This document shows, piece by piece, positions 30,910 to 35,989 of a stretch of DNA of 35,989 nucleotides. Positions within the stretch are counted from its first letter, which is position 1, and each line of letters opens with the position of its first letter. The notes beneath the pieces are model-generated. The model saw nothing but the letters and a program-made list of their open reading frames with translations. It had not been told where the DNA came from and searched no databases. The position numbers and the translations under genes are program-made. Where the stretch lies: contig WANW01000008.1 in NCBI GenBank assembly GCA_015521615.1, positions 1 through 35,989 on the forward strand. Direction: 5' to 3'. The stretch comes from Candidatus Hydrothermarchaeota archaeon (GTDB taxonomy: Archaea; Hydrothermarchaeota; Hydrothermarchaeia; Hydrothermarchaeales; BMS3B).

Positions 30910-31035
30910 ATGTCTGCACACTACTGCCTCTCCTGCGGTTCTCTTATTACCAATGGAAGGTACCTCTGCGACAGCTGCGAAGCCTTGCTTCTGGAGAAAC
31001 TCTGCAATGCACAGCGCCACCATATAGAGTGGTGA
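30910..31035 (+). CDS. 41-aa zinc-ribbon microprotein
   Basis: This small gene encodes two CxxC knuckles, C6-L-S-C9 and C20-D-S-C23, followed by a short basic helix with the H-H near the C-terminus. This fits a single zinc ribbon of the kind found in small archaeal Zn-ribbon proteins. GGAGGA lies about 13 bp upstream of the ATG, and an in-frame GTG at 30889 would add 7 residues. It occupies a gap otherwise without genes, downstream of the MBL gene, and keeps GC-rich codon use. A nucleic-acid or protein contact role is inferred. Confidence 0.6.
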   Translation: MSAHYCLSCGSLITNGRYLCDSCEALLLEKLCNAQRHHIEW

Positions 31036-31067
31036 TGCGAAAAACCTTCCACTCCCGCTTAATAACA

Positions 31068-31075
31068 TTTATAAA
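31068..31075 (+). promoter_or_regulatory. TATA box of the Lrp/AsnC gene and downstream operon
   Basis: TTTATAAA lies about 45 bp before the ATG at 31118, with a predicted start near 31097. This suggests a fresh transcription unit for the regulator, aminotransferase, flavoprotein and DUF63 genes. Confidence 0.55.
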
Positions 31076-31117
31076 CCCTGCGCCTGTAAGAATAAAAGGG
31101 CTCTACAGGTGATACCT

Positions 31118-31606
31118 ATGGACAAAAAAGAGGAGATTCTCAAGCTTCTAGAAGGCGACGCCAGGCTCGGTGTGGCAGAGGTTGCCAAGGCGGTTGGGTT
31201 AAGTGAGGAAGAGGTGGCCAAGGTTATAGCTGAACTGGAGAAGAGTGGCGTAATACGCAAGTACAAGACTGTGATAAACTGGGAGAAGCTGGGCAAAGAG
31301 AAGGTGGCGGCGCTCATAGATGTTAAGATAACCCCCGAGAGGGAGCATGGTTACGATGCGATAGCCGAGAGGATAATGCGCTTCCCCGAGGTAAAGAACC
31401 TCTACCTGGTCTCGGGGATGTACGACCTCTCAGTACTGGTCGAGGGCAACACGATGAAGGAAGTTGCTGCCTTTGTCGCAGAGAAACTCGCACCTCTCCC
31501 GCAGGTTACCAGCACCACGACGCACTTTATACTGAAGAAGTACAAGGAAGACGGTGATATGCTCTACGACGGCGAAGAGTTGCGCCGCCTGGCGGTGAGT
31601 CCGTAG
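31118..31606 (+). CDS. Lrp/AsnC family transcription regulator
   Basis: This 162-aa protein has an N-terminal helix-turn-helix at residues 5-50 (V-A-E-V-A-K-A-V-G-L-S-E-E-E-V) and a C-terminal RAM ligand-binding domain (V-A-A-L-I-D-V-K-I-T, then V-S-G-M-Y-D-L-S-V-L-V-E-G, a family signature). Amino acids or related small molecules are usual ligands. ATG at 31118 follows AGGTGAT by 5 nt. It lies 2 bp before a class I aminotransferase gene and probably controls it, a common archaeal arrangement. The ligand is not predictable. Confidence 0.92.
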   Translation: MDKKEEILKLLEGDARLGVAEVAKAVGLSEEEVAKVIAELEKSGVIRKYKTVINWEKLGKEKVAALIDVKITPEREHGYDAIAERIMRFPEVKNLYLVSGMYDLSVLVEGNTMKEVAAFVAEKLAPLPQVTSTTTHFILKKYKEDGDMLYDGEELRRLAVSP

Positions 31607-31608
31607 CC

Positions 31609-32766
31609 ATGATGCGCGACAAGATAGCAAGGCGGGTGGCGGAGGTGCCACCCTCTGGGATAAGGAAGTTCTTCGACCTAGTGGCAAACGTAGAGGGGGT
31701 TATCTCCCTCGGTGTGGGTGAACCGGACTTTATTACGCCGTGGCACATACGTGAGGCGTGTATTTACAGTCTGGAGAGGGGCTACACCATGTACACCTCT
31801 AACTACGGCTTGCCAGAGCTGCGCCAGGAGATAGCCATTGCCACAAAGCGCGACTACGGCATAGACTACAGCCCTGAAAATGAAGTTCTTATTACTGTTG
31901 GTGTAAGCGAGGCCTTCGACCTGGCGATACGCGCTCTTGTGAATCCGGGTGATGAAGTGCTAATACCCGAGCCCACTTACGTGGCCTACAAGCCATGCAC
32001 CATCTTCGCAGGCGGCGTACCTGTGAGTGTACCCACCCGCGCTGAGGATGAGTTCAAGCTTCTGCCAGAGCAGCTTGAAGCGAGAATTACACCGAAGAGC
32101 AAGGTGCTCGTCCTGAACTACCCCAACAATCCCACAGGGGCAACAATGAGCAAGCGCGACTTGGAGGTTATAGCCGATATTGTCGTGGAGCACGACCTCG
32201 TGGTAATAAGCGATGAGATTTACGACAAGCTTACCTATGATGGCAAACACGTGCCCTTCGCCGCACTCAACGGCATGCGGGAGCGCTGCATTTATCTGAA
32301 CGGGTTCTCAAAGAGCTATGCAATGACAGGCTGGCGCATCGGCTATGCGCTTGGCGAAGCGGAGGTAATCGAAGCCATGATGAAGATTCATCAGTATGCG
32401 ATGCTGTGTGCACCGATAATGAGCCAGAAGGCTGCTCTTGAGGCACTGCGCAGAGGTAACAACGCCGTAAAGGAGATGAGGGAGGAGTACAATCGCAGGC
32501 GAAAGCTTATAGTGAAGCGCCTCCGCGAGATTGGCCTGGAGTGCTTCGAGCCAAAGGGTGCCTTCTACGTCTTCCCGTCAATAGTCTCCACCGGAATGAG
32601 CAGTGAGGAGTTTGCGGAGAGACTGCTCAGAGAGGAGCGCGTCGCGGTGGTACCTGGCAATGCCTTTGGTGAGGGTGGTGAGGGACATGTGCGCATGGCC
32701 TATGCAGCGTCGCTCAGGGATATTAGTGAGGCGATGTCTAGACTTGAGAAGTTCCTTTCGAGGTGA
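31609..32766 (+). CDS. PLP-dependent class I/II aminotransferase
   Basis: This 385-aa enzyme has the PLP-binding lysine K235 in N-G-F-S-K-S-Y-A-M-T-G-W-R-I-G-Y, with D202 and Y205 in S-D-E-I-Y, N174 in N-N-P-T-G and the C-terminal substrate-carboxylate Arg near V-R-M-A-Y-A. It belongs to the aspartate/aromatic aminotransferase fold type I. Exact amino donor is not fixed by sequence. The pairing with the Lrp-type regulator fits amino-acid-responsive control. ATG ATG at 31609 follows the regulator's stop by 2 bp. Confidence 0.92.
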   Translation: MMRDKIARRVAEVPPSGIRKFFDLVANVEGVISLGVGEPDFITPWHIREACIYSLERGYTMYTSNYGLPELRQEIAIATKRDYGIDYSPENEVLITVGVSEAFDLAIRALVNPGDEVLIPEPTYVAYKPCTIFAGGVPVSVPTRAEDEFKLLPEQLEARITPKSKVLVLNYPNNPTGATMSKRDLEVIADIVVEHDLVVISDEIYDKLTYDGKHVPFAALNGMRERCIYLNGFSKSYAMTGWRIGYALGEAEVIEAMMKIHQYAMLCAPIMSQKAALEALRRGNNAVKEMREEYNRRRKLIVKRLREIGLECFEPKGAFYVFPSIVSTGMSSEEFAERLLREERVAVVPGNAFGEGGEGHVRMAYAASLRDISEAMSRLEKFLSR

Positions 32767-32771
32767 TTGAA

Positions 32772-33311
32772 ATGGAGATAGACCCGGTTAATTTCTATAA
32801 GCTGAATGCGAGATGCTGTGTGGTTGTGAGCACAGCCTCGCCCAGAGGTATAAGCAATGCCGCGCCCTTCAGTTTCAACACACCTATAAGCTTCTCCCCG
32901 CCGATATTTGCAATAGCGTCTCAGCCGGGCCACGACACCTGGCGCAACATCCGCGAGACGAAAGAGTTTGTGATAAACTTCATTGGCGAGGATATGGGTG
33001 ATAAAATCCACATCCTGGAGAGAGACTTTCCCTATGAGGTGAGCGAGATTAAGGAGGCAGGCCTGACAGAGATGCCCTCGAAGAAGGTCAAGCCTCCGCG
33101 CATCGCCGAAGCTTATGCCTGGCTGGAATGCAAACTCTACGACGCCCGCGAGCTTGGCGATCATGTGCTAATCGCCGGTGAGGTGCTCCTGGCAGAGGTG
33201 AAGGATGAGTACTACGACCGCGTGATAGACGTGGCCAAAGCGAAGCCTCTGCTCCATATCTCAGGCCCGTATTTTGGAATACCCCTGCCCAGGAAATTTA
33301 AGCGTGCCTAG
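32772..33311 (+). CDS. Flavin reductase-like / flavoredoxin family FMN-binding protein
   Basis: This 179-aa protein has the flavin reductase-like split-barrel fold: C-V-V-V-S-T-A-S-P-R-G-I-S-N-A-A-P-F near the N-terminus, then I-F-A-I-A-S-Q-P-G-H-D-T-W-R-N-I and E-F-V-I-N-F-I. These residues hold FMN in flavoredoxins. ATG at 32772 follows AGGTGA by 5 nt; the GTG at 32763 overlaps the aminotransferase end and lacks its own site. It probably shuttles electrons or reduces a substrate with NAD(P)H, which is inference. It is co-directional with the aminotransferase with 5 bp between them. Confidence 0.87.
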   Translation: MEIDPVNFYKLNARCCVVVSTASPRGISNAAPFSFNTPISFSPPIFAIASQPGHDTWRNIRETKEFVINFIGEDMGDKIHILERDFPYEVSEIKEAGLTEMPSKKVKPPRIAEAYAWLECKLYDARELGDHVLIAGEVLLAEVKDEYYDRVIDVAKAKPLLHISGPYFGIPLPRKFKRA

Positions 33312-33320
33312 GTGAAGGCA

Positions 33321-34115
33321 ATGGTTGTGGAGTTTTTCAAGCGCTACTTCGTTGAACCAATTTACACTGGCGAAGGATACAACGTTTACAATACGCTGGT
33401 GTATGGTCTCCTTCTGGGCTTCGGCCTGATTGCACTGGAGAAGATTGTTATACGGTTGAGGATCAGGATTGACTGGCGCTTCTTCAGGGCGACGATTCCC
33501 TTCCTAGCCTTCGCATCCTTTTCGCGCAGTCTTGTGGATGCCTCGCTGCTTCCGCGCACAGCCTGGCTGATTACCCCGGGAATATTTTTCACAACAGCTC
33601 TTCTCGCACTCTCGAGCCTGGTGGTGGCTCTGCGTCTGCAGCGTTCTCGAGGTGTGGACTACGACAGAACGATGCTCTTCCTGGGCATGCTTGTTCTCGC
33701 CTACCCCGCATATTCGGCTCTGACCAATGTTGCTTACCTCCATGCGGGGGCGCAGATAGCCATTCTAACAGTTTTAAGCACCGTGGCGAGCTATGCACTG
33801 CTGAAGCTTTTGAAGCTGGAGAACCCCTGGATATTTGCGGTTTTTGCGGGGCACATGCTGGATGCAAGTGCCACAATCGTCGGCGTGGAGTATTACGGAT
33901 ACTTTGAGGAGCACGTGTTTGAGAACTGGCTCATAAATCTGGTGGGCACCGCCTATGTGCTCTACCCGCTTAAGCTAATAGCCATAGGGATAATAATCTG
34001 GGTTATAAATTCACTAATTGAAGAGGAGAACAGAAACTTCTGGTACTTCGCATTCTTTGTCCTGGGCTTCGCCCCCGGGTTGAGGGATGCCTTTACAATT
34101 ATGCTGCGCGGCTGA
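33321..34115 (+). CDS. DUF63 integral membrane protein
   Basis: This 264-aa protein has about seven transmembrane helices and the DUF63 features of euryarchaeal members: a Y-N-x-x-N-T-L-x-Y-G-like segment near the N-terminus (Y-N-V-Y-N-T-L-V-Y-G), R-S-L-V-D-A-S, and H-M-L-D-A-S-A-T. Those polar residues inside helices suggest a shared active or binding site, but the function of DUF63 is unknown. ATG at 33321 follows AGGTGA by 5 nt. Its end overlaps the convergent ttuA by 17 bp. Confidence 0.85.
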   Translation: MVVEFFKRYFVEPIYTGEGYNVYNTLVYGLLLGFGLIALEKIVIRLRIRIDWRFFRATIPFLAFASFSRSLVDASLLPRTAWLITPGIFFTTALLALSSLVVALRLQRSRGVDYDRTMLFLGMLVLAYPAYSALTNVAYLHAGAQIAILTVLSTVASYALLKLLKLENPWIFAVFAGHMLDASATIVGVEYYGYFEEHVFENWLINLVGTAYVLYPLKLIAIGIIIWVINSLIEEENRNFWYFAFFVLGFAPGLRDAFTIMLRG

Positions 34116-35007
34116 GCTCCTCCAGCAAGAGGCACGCCCTGCAGCGCTCCCCGGAGCTCGGCTCTCCACAGGTTTTGCAGTTTCTAAGGGCTTTAGCCTG
34201 GTAGGTCTTCAGATATGGGAGCAGCTTCTGGTAGCCTCGCAAAATTGAAAACTTTATTCCTGGATTGTTTTCCTCCAGGCGGTTTATCATCTCGCGAACC
34301 TCTGTCCTGAAGCTTTGCTCGGCGTAGGGGCACTCATCGAAGCTGGCGGGTATTCCGCTTAGCAAGGCGTACAGTGCCACCTCCTTCTCGGGCATCTCCA
34401 TCAGCGGCTTTATCCGCGGCACAAGCTGCTCGCTGCCCGCATCTATGCCGAGACGAACGAGGCGCTCAAGGTCGCCGCGCAGGTAGTTCATGACTATCGC
34501 CTGAACCTCGTCGTCCAGGTTGTGCCCCGTGGCGAGCTTCTCGCAGCCCAGCTCCCGCGCGGCGTCGTTCAGAAGCTTCCGCCTGAAGACGCCGCAGAAG
34601 GTGCAGGCGTTGCGCCGGCTCAGCTTCACCATCTCGTCAAGGGTATAGGCGAAGTGCTCCTTAAAGGAGAACACCTCCAGAGGTATGCCGAGCTCACGGC
34701 AGAAGCGCCTCGCGCGCTCTACCGTCTCCTTCCTGTAGTTGGCGATACCCTCGTCGATGAGAATTGCCCGGAGCTCTAGGTTAAGTTTCTCTGCAAGCTT
34801 GCTCAGAATCCTCAGCAGTGTGAGGCTGTCCTTGCCCCCGGAAACAGCCACGCCTATCCGCTCCCCCCTCGCGAGCATGCGGTAGCGGAGCATTGTCTTC
34901 TTAACCTTGCCTTCAAAGTACTCTACGAAGTGCTCTGCGCAGAAGCGCTGACCGCTGTACCTGCGATGGTAGCACGCGCGCTTGCCGCAGATGGAGCAGC
35001 TAACCAC
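34099..35007 (-). CDS. ttuA: TtuA-type tRNA 2-thiolation enzyme
   Basis: This 302-aa enzyme activates U54 of tRNA for sulfur insertion, giving 2-thioribothymidine in thermophiles. It has an N-terminal zinc finger (C4, C7, C23 and H26 region), the PP-loop S56-G-G-K-D-S, cysteines C135-T-F-C138 and C226 that would bind the iron-sulfur cluster, A-T-G-H-N-L-D-D, and a C-terminal zinc finger (C277, C280, C289, C292). The start is GTG at 35007 with GGTGAT upstream, overlapping the sulfur carrier gene by 8 bp. A CTU1/NcsA role at U34 is the main alternative, but adjacency to a single sulfur carrier favours TtuA. Confidence 0.88.
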   Translation of the reverse strand: MVSCSICGKRACYHRRYSGQRFCAEHFVEYFEGKVKKTMLRYRMLARGERIGVAVSGGKDSLTLLRILSKLAEKLNLELRAILIDEGIANYRKETVERARRFCRELGIPLEVFSFKEHFAYTLDEMVKLSRRNACTFCGVFRRKLLNDAARELGCEKLATGHNLDDEVQAIVMNYLRGDLERLVRLGIDAGSEQLVPRIKPLMEMPEKEVALYALLSGIPASFDECPYAEQSFRTEVREMINRLEENNPGIKFSILRGYQKLLPYLKTYQAKALRNCKTCGEPSSGERCRACLLLEELSRAA

Positions 35008-35200
35008 CGGAAATCACCCTTATGAGCTCTATCCTGATTCCCTCCTCCAGCGGCTCCTCTTCTGTAACTATGGCGTCGCCCAGCTTTACTATTACCTCCT
35101 CCCGGTTAATGCCGAGTGCTTTAAGCACATCCGCCACAGAGGCGCCTTCTTCCACCTCAACCTCCTTCTCCTCTCTGCCCATGATAACCTTAACCTTCAT
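35000..35200 (-). CDS. ttuB: ThiS/MoaD-like sulfur carrier (TtuB-type)
   Basis: This 66-aa ubiquitin-fold protein ends in G-G, the activated tail of sulfur carriers. E-V-E-E-G-A-S-V-A-D-V-L-K-A-L-G and I-V-K-L-G-D-A-I-V are typical of ThiS/MoaD. It would be adenylated by an E1-like enzyme (not in this window) and pass a thiocarboxylate sulfur to TtuA. ATG at 35200 has AGAGG nearby; an in-frame TTG at 35236 is weaker. It overlaps ttuA by 8 bp, which supports the assignment. Such carriers can also be conjugated to proteins in archaea. Confidence 0.85.
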   Translation of the reverse strand: MKVKVIMGREEKEVEVEEGASVADVLKALGINREEVIVKLGDAIVTEEEPLEEGIRIELIRVISGG

Positions 35201-35276
35201 AGCCTCTCGCAGCAGGCTACCCTTGGCAAACTTCAAAATCCTGTCCTTTGTTAATCCAGCATGTGAGTTAGACCTT

Positions 35277-35349
35277 GGGCCCGTAGCTCAGCAGGAAGAG
35301 CGCTGCATTCGCAATGCAGAGGCCCCGGGTTCAAATCCCGGCGGGTCCA
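35277..35349 (+). tRNA. tRNA-Ala (CGC)
   Basis: A 73-nt cloverleaf folds without an intron: acceptor GGGCCCG with CGGGTCC, D stem GCTC/GAGC, anticodon stem CTGCA/TGCAG with loop TTCGCAA (anticodon CGC), variable loop AGGCC and T arm CCGGG-TTCAAAT-CCCGG. The third acceptor pair is G3-U70, the alanine identity element. CCA is not encoded. Confidence 0.96.
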
Positions 35350-35451
35350 TTCTCCACCTCAAAAGCGTCAGGGTCACAATTCCCTTGTTGTTAGGTAGGT
35401 ATCTTTCCGTAGGGCTCGATAGAGATACGAGCAATTATTTTCTGCATTGAA

Positions 35452-35720
35452 TTACCACACAACCTCCACTAACCCGGACTTTATGATTTCTTTATCCTTT
35501 GTTATGAGCCTGGCGTTTTGAACCATATCGAAAATTTGCTTAAATTTGAGCTTTGCATTTTGTTTCTCGCAGATGTGCAAAATTTCCAACAGAACAATAG
35601 AAGGAATTACAACAGTAGCATCGCCTCTATCGGCAGATAAGAATATCTCCTCCGCCTTTTTACCCAACCTCCTGTCCTCTGTCAAAAACCATATCAACCC
35701 GTGGTATCGGTTACGTACAT
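35452..35720 (-). pseudogene. Decayed VapC-type PIN-domain gene (frameshift plus internal deletion)
   Basis: From ATG 35720 the frame reads M-Y-V-T-D-T-T, the start of a PIN domain with the first Asp, then hits a stop. Deleting or adding one base near 35698-35700 joins it to a frame continuing L-I-W-F-L-T-E-D-R-R-L-G and ending L-I-T-K-D-K-E-I-I-K-S-G-L-V-E-V-V-W, a normal VapC C-terminus. The usual 30-40 residues between the second helix pair and that C-terminus (with the E-L-H-D-type acidic motif) are missing. The sequence is thus both frameshifted and internally shortened. A sequencing error could explain the single-base shift but not the missing middle. No antitoxin gene precedes it. Confidence 0.6.
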
Positions 35721-35759
35721 CTAAGCACCAAATTTAAAAATCATTCCCCGCCCTTTAAT

Positions 35760-35775
35760 GCAGAGTCCGCTCTGC
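35760..35775. other. Short hairpin between vapC remnant and nucleotidyltransferase gene
   Basis: GCAGAG and CTCTGC form a perfect 6-bp stem around TCCG. It lies in a gap otherwise AT-rich and may be a processing or termination element, or chance. Confidence 0.3.
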
Positions 35776-35826
35776 GCCCTTCAGGCTCATAATACCTCGA
35801 AAAAATAAACTGGAAAGAAGGCAATC

Positions 35827-35834
35827 TTTTTATT
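35827..35834 (+). promoter_or_regulatory. TATA box of the nucleotidyltransferase gene
   Basis: TTTTTATT is centred about 28 bp before the ATG at 35859, so the transcript is predicted to be leaderless; no Shine-Dalgarno site is seen. Confidence 0.5.
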
Positions 35835-35858
35835 TCTTCTATACTAAGAAAAATAACC

Positions 35859-35989
35859 ATGGAGTTGGATAGAATCGCCAGGGTTCTGGAAAAGCACAGC
35901 GAGATACTCTTTGCCTACCTCTTCGGCTCTGTGGCAAGAGGTGAGGCTGGAACAGAGAGCGATATAGATATAGGGATTTTTCTGCGGGA
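35859..35989 (+). CDS. MNT-type minimal nucleotidyltransferase (3' end outside window)
   Basis: The first 43 residues carry L-F-G-S-V-A-R-G-E-A, then E-S-D-I-D-I-G-I-F, the GSxxRG...DxD catalytic core of the Pol-beta-like minimal nucleotidyltransferases. Such proteins are usually antitoxins that AMPylate or otherwise neutralise a HEPN ribonuclease toxin encoded next door. The expected HEPN partner would lie beyond the window. The ATG at 35859 follows a leaderless promoter. Small MNT genes of this type are common near VapC genes in thermophilic archaea. Confidence 0.85.
   Translation, partial: MELDRIARVLEKHSEILFAYLFGSVARGEAGTESDIDIGIFLR

Overview
The window is chromosomal DNA from an archaeon, most likely a thermophilic, anaerobic or respiring member of the Euryarchaeota in the broad sense. 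Supporting signs are a membrane-anchored archaeal LonB, a TtuA/TtuB tRNA thiolation pair, a DUF63 membrane protein, an archaeo-eukaryotic primase-fold protein, a BpsA-type branched polyamine synthase (a marker of thermophiles), TATA-box promoters about 25-30 bp ahead of leaderless or short-leader genes, and dense operons with GGAGGTGA ribosome binding sites and many GTG/TTG starts. I cannot name the genus. Lineages such as Archaeoglobi, Hadarchaeota or Hydrothermarchaeota are possible but not shown by the sequence.

Layout. 1-5.9 kb is a formate dehydrogenase-type locus. A twin-arginine-exported molybdopterin catalytic subunit (Cys form) and its ferredoxin-like partner run leftward. A multi-cluster HdrA-N/ferredoxin/MvhD-like fusion protein and a TorD-type chaperone run rightward. 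5.9-7.0 kb holds a PaaI-type thioesterase and a VapBC toxin-antitoxin pair with a visible operator. 7.2-14.5 kb is an accessory-looking block of poorly characterised proteins: a small unknown protein, a cohesin-like secreted protein, a 559-aa membrane-anchored protein, a zinc-ribbon/winged-helix protein with a Gly/Asp tail, a large Ig-repeat lipoprotein with a Pro-Thr stalk, and a cytoplasmic beta-propeller.

14.6-20.1 kb is rich in redox and thiol genes. It has an HxlR regulator divergent from a CDGSH iron-sulfur protein and a DsbA/FrnE-like protein, then a TrmO tRNA methylase, a tight four-gene operon (ccdA, two DUF1573 proteins, a thioredoxin-CcdA fusion) and a monohaem cytochrome c lipoprotein. 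20.1-22.3 kb has RadC, a two-CBS protein and an orphan primase-like protein. tRNA-Ile(GAT) follows.

22.7-34.1 kb is one long rightward block: LonB, TldD, TldE, two small unknowns (one V4R-like), BpsA, a PflA-like radical SAM enzyme, a metallo-beta-lactamase hydrolase, a 41-aa zinc-ribbon protein, an Lrp/AsnC regulator, a class I aminotransferase, a flavin reductase-like protein and DUF63. TtuA and its sulfur carrier then run leftward, followed by tRNA-Ala(CGC), a decayed vapC and the start of an MNT-type nucleotidyltransferase cut by the window end.

The most promising less-described units are the ccdA-DUF1573-DUF1573-Trx/CcdA operon, the HdrA-N/ferredoxin/MvhD fusion next to formate dehydrogenase, and the surface-protein block at 7.2-14.5 kb. 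None contains a CRISPR array, an insertion sequence or a recognisable prophage.
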